DNA of 64,000 bases from Paenibacillus dendrobii (GTDB lineage: Bacteria > Bacillota > Bacilli > Paenibacillales > Paenibacillaceae), in assembly GCF_009807035.1 (NCBI RefSeq), contig NZ_WUBI01000005.1, positions 336,364-400,363 of the forward strand. The letters run 5' to 3'. A program made the position numbers and the translations under genes. The notes beneath the pieces were generated by a model. That model had not been told where the DNA came from and searched no databases. It was given only the letters and a program-made list of their open reading frames with translations. Position 1 is the first letter of the stretch; every line of letters starts with the position of its first letter. Of the stretch, positions 26,058-34,596 are shown in pieces.

Positions 26058-26591
26058 TCATGATAATAATTGACTCTTAAGCTCTTCCAATGAACGCATC
26101 GAATGCGAGATCAGCTCTGGTATGTCCTCCATCTGATCCTCATCGATTTTGCGCTCGAACCTCAGCTCCGCTTCATTTCTGTAGCTGTCGCGATCCCGCC
26201 CATAGATGCGGCTCAGCGTTTGAACGAGCGGAACCCCAGGCCAAATCTCCTGAAGAATTTGATCGATTTGCACGCACGCCTGCTCCGCTTCCGTCCGGCT
26301 GACCTCTATTCCGAAGCAAATCCGCAGCAGACATCCGGGCCGCTCTCCCTTCAGCTCGAGAATCTCGGCAGACAGATCGGCGACGGTTGCCTCCAGCCTG
26401 ATCTCGGCCGAGATATCGGGTTCTTCCGCTAATGCAAAGCAGATGGCAAACTCGCGCGACATGACGGACATTTCCACACGGTCGGTACGGCCCGTGATTC
26501 GGATCGTACCATCCAGGTTATCCAGGTCGTACAGCTGATTTTCGAATGCAACCTTTAAATTGTCGAAAATGGTCGGATCGAACATTACCAT
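26058..26591 (-). CDS. Conserved-looking hypothetical protein (177 aa)
   Basis: Acidic soluble protein without signal peptide or membrane segment. The N-terminal half looks like beta strands (DGTIRITGRTDRVEMSVMSR); the C-terminal half is helical and charged (EEIWPGV-like region, RNEAELRFERKIDEDQ). The start overlaps the last codons of the upstream oxidoreductase gene by seven bases (ATG at 26591, second ATG at 26585), which implies translational coupling. I do not recognise a family. Confidence 0.75.
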   Translation of the reverse strand: MVMFDPTIFDNLKVAFENQLYDLDNLDGTIRITGRTDRVEMSVMSREFAICFALAEEPDISAEIRLEATVADLSAEILELKGERPGCLLRICFGIEVSRTEAEQACVQIDQILQEIWPGVPLVQTLSRIYGRDRDSYRNEAELRFERKIDEDQMEDIPELISHSMRSLEELKSQLLS

Positions 26592-27577
26592 GTATCCGAT
26601 GCATACTTCAGACCAATCTGTCTACGAGCATCCTCCATCACTTCGGCAACCGCCAGCGAGGTTTCATGGGTGTTGATTTTACTGCAACGCTTGCCGCGCC
26701 CGATCATGCGGATAAACTCCTCCAGCTCGTAATACATCGATTCGTGAATCTGCTGCTGAGTCAGGTTTTCCACGCTGCCGTCCCGGTACTGTATTTTCAC
26801 GTCATACGGCTGGTTGATCCGATCGATCACCATCGTTCCGTTTTCCCCCTGAATTTCGGCCGGCAGGAAGGAATCCGATATTTTGGAATACATCACGACC
26901 GCATCCATATCCGGATAGCGCATCACCAGACTGCCTTCGCCGTCCACGCCCGAAGACAGCATGACGCCCACAGCCTTGACCGTCTCGGGTTTGCCGAATA
27001 GGGACACCATCGGATAAATGCAGTAAATACCCAAATCCATTAGAGCGCCATTCGAATATTCCGGGTTGAACGCATTCAGCACGGTTCCCTGCTTAAACGC
27101 GTCGTAACGTGATGAATACTGGCAGTAACCTGCGAAATAACGGCGTACCTGGCCGATTTTATACAGATTCTCTTTCATGATTCTGAAGTTCGGCATCAGG
27201 GTGGATTTCATCGCTTCCATGAGCACCACGTTGTTGGCCTCCGCTGCCGCAATCATGAGGCGTACCTCTTCGCTATTCGAAGCAAGCGGCTTTTCGCACA
27301 GGACATGCTTGCCGTGATTCATGCACAGAATCGCCTGCTCCGCATGAAAAGAATTCGGGCTCGCGATATAAACCGCATCAATTTCGTCGCTTGAGACCAT
27401 GGCAGCAAGATCCGTAAATACCTTGGGTCCGCCGAACTGGGCCGCAAACTCCCGTCCCTTCTCCTCCGCACGGGAATATACAGCCGTCAGTACGAAATCG
27501 TCATTCTCCTCCGCCGCGTGAAGAAAACGTTCCGTAATCCAATTGGTGCCAATCGTTCCGAATCGGATCAATTTCAT
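26585..27577 (-). CDS. Gfo/Idh/MocA-family oxidoreductase
   Basis: 330 residues from MKLIRFGTIG; GAGGAAAGG fits this ATG better than the two further upstream. Rossmann N-terminus (GTIGTNWITERFL), EKP motif (CEKPLASNSEEV) with the catalytic Lys, and the C-terminal alpha/beta domain (NPEYSNGALMDLGIYCIYP). It is an NAD(P)-dependent sugar or polyol dehydrogenase; the substrate is not deducible. It is coupled to the downstream 177-residue gene. Confidence 0.9.
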   Translation of the reverse strand: MKLIRFGTIGTNWITERFLHAAEENDDFVLTAVYSRAEEKGREFAAQFGGPKVFTDLAAMVSSDEIDAVYIASPNSFHAEQAILCMNHGKHVLCEKPLASNSEEVRLMIAAAEANNVVLMEAMKSTLMPNFRIMKENLYKIGQVRRYFAGYCQYSSRYDAFKQGTVLNAFNPEYSNGALMDLGIYCIYPMVSLFGKPETVKAVGVMLSSGVDGEGSLVMRYPDMDAVVMYSKISDSFLPAEIQGENGTMVIDRINQPYDVKIQYRDGSVENLTQQQIHESMYYELEEFIRMIGRGKRCSKINTHETSLAVAEVMEDARRQIGLKYASDTW

Positions 27578-27605
27578 CATTCCTTTCCTCATATGTAATA
27601 AGCGC

Positions 27606-28184
27606 TCAGCTCATATCCATACCTTCATCACTCCAGCCGGAAGCATCCTCGTCCGCCAAGCTTTGAATATCCTCGGTACTGATGCTTAAGAAGCCGTATC
27701 CCTCTTCCTGCTGCTTCTTCAGTGCTCTTTCCTTGTAAAAGCGCGCACTGCTGCCTTCGCCCGTTTCCTCGTCATACACGAGAATAATGCCGTCTGTTTT
27801 CCGGAACAGCAAATCGTCTCTGGCTTTGAACTGCCACGGTCCGTCATAAGGCTGGCGGCTAACCGTTTCGTAAAAATCAATGCCCTGCAAAATCCGGTTA
27901 TAATACTCCTTCTTGTCCTCTTTCCAGTTCTCCTCAGGATTCGCAAACGCCGTTATAACAGCGACTTTCAAGTCAGGATATTGTGTTTTCAGGTTCATCG
28001 CCGCTTCGCATGCCCATAAATCCACACCATACTGCCCTGGTGAAATGACCCATTCCAGCCCCTCTTCGGCAAGCTGCGCCAGCTTGGCGGTAATGGCCTT
28101 TTGAATATAAACGATCCCTGGATGCTTCTGACCGAATATATTCAATTCATGCGCGCGGTAACCTGTCACCAGCACATTTTTCAT
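27606..28184 (-). CDS. YpsA/DUF1273-family SLOG-domain protein
   Basis: 192 residues. The start MKNVLVTGYRAHELNIF and the motif EWVISPGQYGVDLWACEAAM are typical of the YpsA family, a SLOG-superfamily Rossmann-like protein. B. subtilis YpsA affects cell division and oxidative stress; the ligand is unknown, and SLOG proteins often bind nucleotides. The C-terminus is acidic and extended (ADEDASGWSDEGMDMS). Start supported by AAGAGG upstream. Confidence 0.9.
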   Translation of the reverse strand: MKNVLVTGYRAHELNIFGQKHPGIVYIQKAITAKLAQLAEEGLEWVISPGQYGVDLWACEAAMNLKTQYPDLKVAVITAFANPEENWKEDKKEYYNRILQGIDFYETVSRQPYDGPWQFKARDDLLFRKTDGIILVYDEETGEGSSARFYKERALKKQQEEGYGFLSISTEDIQSLADEDASGWSDEGMDMS

Positions 28185-28287
28185 CGTAAACCTCTTACTT
28201 TCCGCTCTTGCCTATTCTAATGATCGCTTTCTTCCTATCATACCCTGATTCTTTCGGTGATTTCCACTGATATATAGGAGATTGAAG

Positions 28288-28332
28288 CAAAAAGAGCCCT
28301 GTGTTTCCCATAGAAACACAAGGTTCTCTTCC
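28288..28332 (-). terminator. Terminator of the pump operon
   Basis: AAGAGAACCTTGTGTTTC and GAAACACAGGGCTCTTT arms on the minus strand, then TTTGC. A long near-perfect stem 23 bases after the HlyD stop. Confidence 0.88.
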
Positions 28333-28355
28333 GAATTCAAAGAAATATTCGCTTT

Positions 28356-28994
28356 TTACAGAGATATTTTCACTTCGGCATTCATGCCGGGCAACACTCT
28401 GGCCGAAGCCTGGTTGATCGAAATTTTCACCGGAATCTTCTGGGTCACCTTCGTGTAGCTGCCCGTGGAGCTTTGCTGCGGGAGAACCGAAAACACGGAG
28501 TTGGTTGCAAATCCGATCTGTTTTACGACGCCTTCGAATTTAGCACTAGAATCGCCGTCTACCGTAATGTCCACACTTTGGCCGACCTTGATATCTTTCA
28601 ACCGGGTCTCCTTGATGTTGGCGACGATGTACATATGGTCCATATCCGCTTCCTGCGCAAGCACCTGGCCGGCCTGCACCAGTTGGTTTACGCGGGCATC
28701 ATTTTTAATGATCTTCCCATTCATCCGGGAGCTTACGGGAACGACCTTGGTACCGTCAGAAACGCCGCCGACGATATTTTTGTCGCTCACATCGGTGCCC
28801 TCCTGAATGTTCCAACTGGACAATACGCCTGGAGCCGGAGCGATGACAGGCATCATATCCGCTTCAACGACGGCGTCCTCCGTTTTGATAAAGTTAACTT
28901 TTTCATAGTAAAAATAGGCGCCTGCCGCGATAAAAAAGCAGATCACCAATATCCCTATAACATTTGCGATGATCAAACGACTGCGGTTTATCAT
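28356..28994 (-). CDS. HlyD/EmrA-type membrane fusion protein
   Basis: 212 residues: one N-terminal membrane helix (IIANVIGILVICFFIAAGAY), then split biotinyl-lipoyl halves (VVEADMMPVIAPAPGVLSSW and VVPVSSRMNGKIIKNDARVN) and a beta-barrel (YIVANIKETRLKDIKVGQ, ARVLPGMNAEVKISL). It lacks the long coiled-coil hairpin of Gram-negative EmrA, as expected where no outer membrane is crossed. It begins 15 bases after the MFS gene and forms the pump with it. Confidence 0.9.
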   Translation of the reverse strand: MINRSRLIIANVIGILVICFFIAAGAYFYYEKVNFIKTEDAVVEADMMPVIAPAPGVLSSWNIQEGTDVSDKNIVGGVSDGTKVVPVSSRMNGKIIKNDARVNQLVQAGQVLAQEADMDHMYIVANIKETRLKDIKVGQSVDITVDGDSSAKFEGVVKQIGFATNSVFSVLPQQSSTGSYTKVTQKIPVKISINQASARVLPGMNAEVKISL

Positions 28995-29009
28995 GAATAT
29001 GAATTCTCC

Positions 29010-30662
29010 TCACTTCGTAGTATGAATTGCGCTTGGATGCAGATCCGCTTTTTCCGGTTTCGGCATCATCAATCTTTTTTCTTTTTGCACCAAGGATCTG
29101 CCCTTGCCTGTCACGATTTTGCCTATCGAAGCAAGCAGCATGATGACGCCCACGCAGGCCATGATCGTAAATAAATGGTGATATGCTCCCAGAATGGCGG
29201 CTCTCTTGGTATTCGCGATCAGCTCGTATGATGCTGTACTCTGGGCTTGAGCGGAGGACATGCCATTGCTCATCAGTTTGCGGGTTAACCCTGCGATTTC
29301 GGACTTGGCTTCATTATCCATGACACCGAGTCGTCCGCGAATTCCCTCGTAATTAACGGCGTTTTGCCGAGTCAGATACCAGCCGAGCAGCGGCGTAATG
29401 ACGGCTCCCGCAAAATTCCGGATCGAATGCAGCGTGACCGATCTCATGGACGCCTGGTGGATATCCCCCGCAAGCGCGGTACCAAGCGCCCCGCCGACCA
29501 GCGTCATGCTCACACCGGCACCCAGCAGTGCAATTTGGAAATACAGGAGGTTCAGCGATACATCCGGCCCCATCGTTCTCCACTGCAGACTGACGTATAT
29601 TACAGCAATCGAGCCGATAAAGCCGAGAATTCCCGCACCCACACGGTCGTACAGCAAGGTTTTGAGAATTGCCGTGATCAGGATACCGACGAAAAACCAG
29701 ATATAAAAGTGAACCAAATATCGGAATGGCAAGTTCAGGTTATTTCGCAAAAATCCGTTGATTCCGGCCATGGCGAAAATCAGGCAGATATGAGATGCAA
29801 TCGCCATAACGGTACCTGAGATCGGCTTGGCAGCTTTTAGCGTCCGGAATGGGACGATCGGCGTCTTAGCCTGAAGTTCAAACCCGATAAACAAGATCAA
29901 AATGATGAATGCCGCGATCAGGAACGGCCACACATACAGGGAGCTAAAACCTTGCTGCATCAGATTGCACAGCGGTACCGTCAGCATGAACATGAGTGCA
30001 ACCAGCAGAAAGACATTGAACCTCCTCACAGGCTCCGCATGATGATCCTCCTCCTTGCCATGCGGCAATCCCAAGAACCCTACGATCAGGCACAGAACCG
30101 CTGATACGATGTTCAAAATAAACAGCCAGCGCCATGCATCCATGCTAAGCGACACGGAGCCGAATATAGCCCCCACCGCACTTGCGCCGAATAATCCGGT
30201 GATCACCATCAACAGGAAATAATTGCGGATTTTATTCGGAAATGACTTTAAGCTGACGGGCAGGATGGTCAGAAACAGAAAACCTGAGCTCAATCCTTGG
30301 ATGATTCTCCCCATCGTTAAAGAAACGGTATCCTCTGAAACGGCATTGATTGCCGATCCCAGCAGAAAGACGGTCACGAACATAAGGTAGGTTTTTCTCA
30401 CGCCGAGTTTTCTGCATATCACCGGCCCTAACGGAACGCCAAGAGCAAAAGCAATATTAGACAAGGTGGAGGGGAGAAGCAGATCGCTCGAGCTGAGGTT
30501 CAAGCCGTTTTGAATAATGACCTGATTCATGATGTAAGATAAATTGATAAAATACTGCGGACCGATCGCAAATATCGTCAAAATCGAAATGATCAGATAT
30601 TTGGGCAGCGGCATTTTTACCGTCTCGGATATGGCAGCCGTGCGACTTGACTCTCTATTCAT
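29010..30662 (-). CDS. MFS multidrug transporter, DHA2 (EmrB/QacA-like) family
   Basis: 550 residues with about 14 hydrophobic helices, the count typical of DHA2. ATG at 30662 follows GGAAAGGAGGAG; the frame extends one TTG further but the ATG is preferred. Conserved loop motifs are GVPLGPVICRKLGVRKTYL and the antiporter-type RIIQGLSSGFLFLTILP. A drug/proton antiporter role is inferred from family and from the adjacent HlyD and MarR genes. Confidence 0.92.
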   Translation of the reverse strand: MNRESSRTAAISETVKMPLPKYLIISILTIFAIGPQYFINLSYIMNQVIIQNGLNLSSSDLLLPSTLSNIAFALGVPLGPVICRKLGVRKTYLMFVTVFLLGSAINAVSEDTVSLTMGRIIQGLSSGFLFLTILPVSLKSFPNKIRNYFLLMVITGLFGASAVGAIFGSVSLSMDAWRWLFILNIVSAVLCLIVGFLGLPHGKEEDHHAEPVRRFNVFLLVALMFMLTVPLCNLMQQGFSSLYVWPFLIAAFIILILFIGFELQAKTPIVPFRTLKAAKPISGTVMAIASHICLIFAMAGINGFLRNNLNLPFRYLVHFYIWFFVGILITAILKTLLYDRVGAGILGFIGSIAVIYVSLQWRTMGPDVSLNLLYFQIALLGAGVSMTLVGGALGTALAGDIHQASMRSVTLHSIRNFAGAVITPLLGWYLTRQNAVNYEGIRGRLGVMDNEAKSEIAGLTRKLMSNGMSSAQAQSTASYELIANTKRAAILGAYHHLFTIMACVGVIMLLASIGKIVTGKGRSLVQKEKRLMMPKPEKADLHPSAIHTTK

Positions 30663-30741
30663 CAAACTCCTCCTTTCCTTTAGTGGTCTGTATTAACATT
30701 CGTCGAGCAGCATGAACCACTCATATATTGTAAACAGCAAG

Positions 30742-30754
30742 TTGTATTATACAA
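30742..30754. promoter_or_regulatory. Probable MarR operator before the MFS gene
   Basis: TTGTATTATACAA is a perfect palindrome. It is nested in a larger inverted repeat, TATATTGTA at 30725-30733 with TACAATATA at 30749-30757. It lies 80 bases upstream of the MFS start and downstream of the marR gene, where an autoregulated repressor would act. Confidence 0.5.
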
Positions 30755-30797
30755 TATATTTTCGGATTATAGCAATATCCAGATTTTGTCCCATGCC

Positions 30798-30838
30798 AAA
30801 AAAAGCTGCCTGCGGGCACAACAGCCCGGAAGCAGCTT
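30798..30838 (-). terminator. Terminator of the marR gene
   Basis: AAGCTGCTTCCGGGC pairs with GCCCGCAGGCAGCTT, then TTTTTTGG on the minus strand. It separates marR from the pump genes, which therefore need their own promoter. Confidence 0.9.
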
Positions 30839-30854
30839 ACACATGTATCCTAAG

Positions 30855-31280
30855 TTATTTGCGCCATGCTTTGAAATCCTGGTTCAGTCTTGTAAGGTTG
30901 GACTTCAGTTGCTCCAGCTCCTCAGGCGACCAGTCCGCCAGCATTTCCTCGTAAGCATCATAGCGCGCCTTTTGCACCTTATGCAGCATTTCCAATCCCT
31001 CCGGAGTAATCTCAACCAAACTGATTCTTCCGTTGTTCGTATCCGGGTAACGCCGGATATAGCTTTTACCTTCAAGCACGGCTACCTGCCGGCTCGCCGT
31101 CGAGAGATTCAGCAGCAAATGGTCCGCAAGGGCGTTGATTGCCAAAGGACTGTATTTTTCCAGCTCGCTCAGCAAAAGATATTCAGAGCGGTCCAAACTA
31201 CCGAGCTTTGGACTATGAGCCGTCGTGAGTCTGACCAGCAAAGCGATTTCATATTCAATCAAATGAAACGGGGCATCCAT
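30855..31280 (-). CDS. MarR-family transcriptional regulator
   Basis: 141 residues from MDAPFHLIEY (AGGAGGAAGG upstream). Winged helix: INALADHLLLNLSTASRQVA recognition region and the wing IRRYPDTNNGRISLVEITPEG with the Asp-x-Arg-like core. It is placed just upstream of, and co-oriented with, the MFS-HlyD pump, so it probably represses the pump and is released by a toxic ligand. Confidence 0.92.
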   Translation of the reverse strand: MDAPFHLIEYEIALLVRLTTAHSPKLGSLDRSEYLLLSELEKYSPLAINALADHLLLNLSTASRQVAVLEGKSYIRRYPDTNNGRISLVEITPEGLEMLHKVQKARYDAYEEMLADWSPEELEQLKSNLTRLNQDFKAWRK

Positions 31281-31369
31281 TTCCCTGTCCTTCCTCCTCT
31301 TCAAGCTGCCAGGTTCCACCTGCCTATTTCGTTAAATCAAGTATAGCATATAGGCGGCAGGCAGCCGAA

Positions 31370-31875
31370 TCAGATGTCTTTCCCGTTCGCTAAACCGCGG
31401 CCGATCAAGTTCGCCGAGACAGGCTTCCTTCCGATCTCGCGTGACCATACGGACAGCTGGCCGATATGATGAATTTCATGGGCAATCATGTGCCTCATCA
31501 CTTCTCCCCAGGTATCCAGCGTTTCTCTGCCGCCCTGGCCTACATCCCGGAACTCCCGGTCCTCCATGATTTCATTCCAGTTCCGAACGAACGCTTCCAC
31601 TTCGGGACGAACGCTTCCACTTCGGGACGAAAGGCGGCTTCCAGTTCGCGAATCTTAGGAATGCTGCTGTATTGCTCAAAGCTTTCATTGAAGTCGCTTT
31701 TGCCCTGAAGGGTCCGAACCCAGCTCCATTCCACATCGATAATATGAAACAGCGTGTGCAGGATTCCGCCGACGCCGCCTGAACGCTCCTCCAGAATCTC
31801 GGCCACGCTGAGTTCCTCACACCATTTGAACCAATCCTCGCGCACGCCCCAGTTATATTTGAACAACATTTGCAA
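31370..31875 (-). pseudogene. DinB-family gene broken by a 20-bp tandem duplication
   Basis: Two overlapping frames together make one DinB-type protein. The first half is MLFKYNWGVREDW to RPEVEAFV; the second half is VEAFVRNWNEIMEDREF to GRGLANGKDI, with the metal motif HEIHHIGQ. The frame breaks exactly where a 20-bp unit is present twice. Removing one copy leaves 486 bases, a multiple of three, and restores one 161-residue reading frame. TTG at 31875 (AGGAGG eight bases upstream) is the likely start; ATG at 31869 is the alternative. The mutation looks recent, because both halves are otherwise intact. Confidence 0.85.
31591..31630. repeat. 20-bp tandem duplication inside the DinB gene
   Basis: ACGCTTCCACTTCGGGACGA occurs twice in direct succession (31591-31610 and 31611-31630). 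The four preceding bases also match the unit's end. Its length is not a multiple of three and it shifts the reading frame. Confidence 0.98.
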
Positions 31876-32020
31876 AAGGCATTCCTCCTTGTATCTTGAA
31901 AATAGTGTACACGCAAAGCATTTCAATCCTCCAGTGCCAGTTTGGTTATAATAAATGTTTCTGTTTTTTTCGCTTTAATCCGCCGTTTCGTGTACAATTT
32001 AGGAAAGAGGTGTTGTATAT

Positions 32021-32494
32021 ATGTCTAATGAAGAACTTATTTTGACCCCGGAGGGTCTGGCTGAACTGAAAGCAGAGCTCGAAGAGCTGAAAACCGTAAA
32101 ACGGAAAGAGCTTGCAGAACGCCTCAAAGTAGCCATCAGCTACGGTGACTTGAAGGAAAACAGTGAATATCATTCCGCTAAAGATGATCAAGCTTTTATG
32201 GAGACGCGGATTTTGCAGCTGGAGAAAACGCTAACGAAAGCACGGGTCGTAAAAAGCAGCGATGCTTCTACCGTAGGCGTTGGCACTTATGTCAAACTCA
32301 ATGATATTGAGTTTAAAGAAATCGTGGAGTACCGGATTGTCAGTCCGGCCGAGGCTGATGCACATAACAATAAAATTTCGTACGAAAGCCCGCTCGGCAA
32401 AGAGCTGATCGGCAAAGCGGCCGGCGATGTCGTCAGCGTGACCGCACCTATGGGCATTATCAAGTATGAAATACTCGAAATCCGCGCCAATTAA
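32021..32494 (+). CDS. greA: Transcription elongation factor GreA
   Basis: 157 residues, the standard length. The N-terminal coiled coil carries the acidic tip GDLKENSEYHSAKDDQ, which reaches the RNA polymerase active site and stimulates cleavage of backtracked RNA. The C-terminal FKBP-like domain follows (SYESPLGKELIGKAAGDVV). AAAGAGGTG gives the start. Possible -10 TATAAT at 31947-31952. Single-gene unit with its own terminator. Confidence 0.97.
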   Translation: MSNEELILTPEGLAELKAELEELKTVKRKELAERLKVAISYGDLKENSEYHSAKDDQAFMETRILQLEKTLTKARVVKSSDASTVGVGTYVKLNDIEFKEIVEYRIVSPAEADAHNNKISYESPLGKELIGKAAGDVVSVTAPMGIIKYEILEIRAN

Positions 32495-32496
32495 GC

Positions 32497-32542
32497 AAAA
32501 GGATCTTATTTTCTGCATCGACAGAGAATAAGGTCTTTTTTT
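32497..32542 (+). terminator. Terminator of greA
   Basis: AAGGATCTTATTTTCTG pairs with CAGAGAATAAGGTCTT around CATCGA, followed by TTTTT. Confidence 0.9.
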
Positions 32543-32695
32543 ATGTCCGTCTATGACAAACATCATTGAAATCCAGTTGACAATGAGGTTGAAGAGGCGC
32601 ATAATCATTTTTGTTAGTAAGTACTAACTTATGGCTATACTAAAAAATTTAATTTCATCAAATTCATTGTTCATACCAATCAAGGAGGCATTTTT

Positions 32696-33445
32696 ATGTC
32701 CACAAAAAGAGTTGCAGTCATCACCGGCGGAGCCAGCGGGATCGGTCGCGAAACTTGTCTCAAGTTTGCTTCCAAAGGGGATCGGGTTGTCGTCGCAGAT
32801 TTTAATGAAGCAGCCGGTCAAGAAACCGTAGAGATGATTCAAAAAGCAGGCGGAGAGGCCATTTTCGTCCAAACCGATGTGTCCAAGCCGGAACAGGTGG
32901 AGGCACTTGTCAACCAAGCGGTCGAAACTTACGGCCGGATCGACGTTATGTTCAATAATGCCGGTATCGGTTTGCAGACTCCCGTGATGGATCTCGATCT
33001 TGAAAAATACCACAGAACCATTAACGTGAACCAACACGGCGTTACCTATGGTATCATCTATGCCGGACGCAAAATGAAAGAGCTGGGTATCAAGGGCGTT
33101 ATCATCAATACGACTTCCGTATTCGGCATCTTGGCATCTCCTGCTACGTATGCATACCATGCCGCCAAAGGCGCCGTGAACATGATGACCAAATCTGCAG
33201 CGCTCGAGCTGTCCCCTTACGGCATTCGTGTGGTGGGCGTAGCTCCTGGCGCGGTGGATACTCCGATCATTTCCGGTTACAAGGCATCTGGTATGCTGGA
33301 CAGCATGAAAGCCAAGGTTATGGGTGGCGAACTCACCAAGCCCGAATCCATCGCCAACTCCGTCTACCTGATCTCCCTCGACGAGGCTGATGCCATTAAC
33401 GGCAGTGTGGTTATGGTGGACCAAGGCTTCGCTTCTTTCAAATAA
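32696..33445 (+). CDS. Short-chain dehydrogenase/reductase
   Basis: 249 residues, classical SDR length. Nucleotide-binding TGGASGIGRE, NNAG as FNNAGIG, catalytic Ser in INTTSVFG and Tyr-x3-Lys as YAYHAAKGA, C-terminal PGAVDTPI and NGSVVMVDQGF. CAAGGAGG fixes the start. The acidic residue after strand 2 (VVVADFNEA) suggests NAD preference. The substrate is unknown. The TetR-type gene downstream on the same strand may control it. Confidence 0.93.
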   Translation: MSTKRVAVITGGASGIGRETCLKFASKGDRVVVADFNEAAGQETVEMIQKAGGEAIFVQTDVSKPEQVEALVNQAVETYGRIDVMFNNAGIGLQTPVMDLDLEKYHRTINVNQHGVTYGIIYAGRKMKELGIKGVIINTTSVFGILASPATYAYHAAKGAVNMMTKSAALELSPYGIRVVGVAPGAVDTPIISGYKASGMLDSMKAKVMGGELTKPESIANSVYLISLDEADAINGSVVMVDQGFASFK

Positions 33446-33470
33446 TCCTGATATAATGATTGCAAAAATG

Positions 33471-33500
33471 GAAGACCAGCTCCTTGCTGGTCTTCTTTAA
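33471..33500 (+). terminator. Terminator after the SDR gene
   Basis: GAAGACCAGC pairs with GCTGGTCTTC around TCCTT, followed by TTTAATT. It separates the SDR gene from the TetR-type gene. Confidence 0.88.
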
Positions 33501-33523
33501 TTCATAAAGGGGACAAATAAATC

Positions 33524-34138
33524 GTGAACAAAGGGGAAATAACGAAGCAAAGGATCGTCGTGGAGGCCAGAGCCTTATTCTCGAAAACGGGTTATGATGC
33601 GACCAAGACGAGTTCGATTGCCAAAGCCTGCGGGATATCCGAAGCCGCCATGTACAAATATTTTGGGAGCAAAAAGGAGCTTCTTGAAGCCAGCGTCATC
33701 ATTGATTTTGCTTCAGAACCTTCGGCTAACATAGATTTCAGCCAACGCAGCAACAACCAATTGGTCGAGTACTACATTAACCGGCTTATCACAACCATTG
33801 AGGAAAACATGGAGCAGTTCAACATTCTGTTCACCGAATCCCTCCATCACCCGGAGTTGTCCGCTTATTTCGACCGGTCAGTGTATCGAAAAAGCCCCGA
33901 GGTGCAGGAAATGCAAAAGCGAATTCAGGATGGAACGATGAATCCGATGACGGATATTTTTCTGTTCGAACTGGGGACAACCACCAGCATCTGGTCCATT
34001 CTTCATTATGATCGCATGAAATTGGGACGCGAGGACGGAAAATCCGAGCAATTCCGAAAGGAAGTCATCCGCTTCGTCAAATTCGGAGTGATGGGAACAG
34101 GCAGCCAGGAAGCGCCCTCTCTTTCTGCCGATTCATAG
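33524..34138 (+). CDS. TetR/AcrR-family transcriptional regulator
   Basis: 204 residues from GTG (AAAGGGG upstream). The N-terminal TetR helix-turn-helix is complete: TKQRIVVEARALFSKTGYDA, TSSIAKACGISEAAMYKYFG and SKKELLEA. The C-terminal ligand domain is not family-specific. The SDR gene lies 78 bases upstream on the same strand. Confidence 0.93.
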   Translation: MNKGEITKQRIVVEARALFSKTGYDATKTSSIAKACGISEAAMYKYFGSKKELLEASVIIDFASEPSANIDFSQRSNNQLVEYYINRLITTIEENMEQFNILFTESLHHPELSAYFDRSVYRKSPEVQEMQKRIQDGTMNPMTDIFLFELGTTTSIWSILHYDRMKLGREDGKSEQFRKEVIRFVKFGVMGTGSQEAPSLSADS

Positions 34139-34282
34139 TATCCTGCAAAAGGAAAGCATTTATAGGTACCCTACATGCTGCAGAGTGAATTCCAGCTTAC
34201 TGATCCAAAAAAGCTTTTATTAATGTATTTGCTGACGGATCTGAAACATGGGCATGATGTCCTCCCAAAAGCGCTTGAGTAG

Positions 34283-34420
34283 TCACGAACCGATTTTTGA
34301 TTTCAGGTTTACTTTGCCCAGACGGTTGCCCACTATATATTCATGAAGCCAATCTGCGGCATCCTCCATTTTCACGATTCCCTTTAGTCCTTCTCCATAT
34401 GTTATAGCATAGTGCCTCAT
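34283..34420 (-). CDS. Small ORF (45 aa) in the gap before lacZ
   Basis: The product starts MRHYAITYGEGLKGIVKMED and ends with VNLKSKIGS. AAGGAG lies 11 bases before the ATG, on the long side. Composition is protein-like, but it could be a remnant. I do not recognise it. The rest of the 34139-34596 gap holds two hairpins and nothing else that I can identify. Confidence 0.35.
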   Translation of the reverse strand: MRHYAITYGEGLKGIVKMEDAADWLHEYIVGNRLGKVNLKSKIGS

Positions 34421-34446
34421 TCTTGGTCTGGCTCCTTATATGTATT

Positions 34447-34487
34447 GGGATAGCTGTTGTAATGGTAATTGGGCTATCCCTTTATTA
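34447..34487 (+). terminator. Possible terminator downstream of the TetR gene
   Basis: GGGATAGC and GCTATCCC arms around an 18-base loop, followed by TTTATTATAG on the plus strand. The T-run is weak and the distance from the TetR gene is about 310 bases. Confidence 0.5.
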
Positions 34488-34544
34488 TAGTTATTTAGAT
34501 GGGCAGTCATCGGTCTAAAGCATGGTCCACGTTCTGCTAAAACG

Positions 34545-34580
34545 AAAAAACAACGGCTCTTCTGAATCAGAGCCGTTGTT
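34545..34580 (-). terminator. Terminator of the beta-galactosidase gene
   Basis: CAACGGCTCT pairs with AGAGCCGTTG, followed by TTTTTTCG on the minus strand, 17 bases after the stop codon. Confidence 0.92.
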
Positions 34581-34596
34581 ATCCTAACTTCACACC

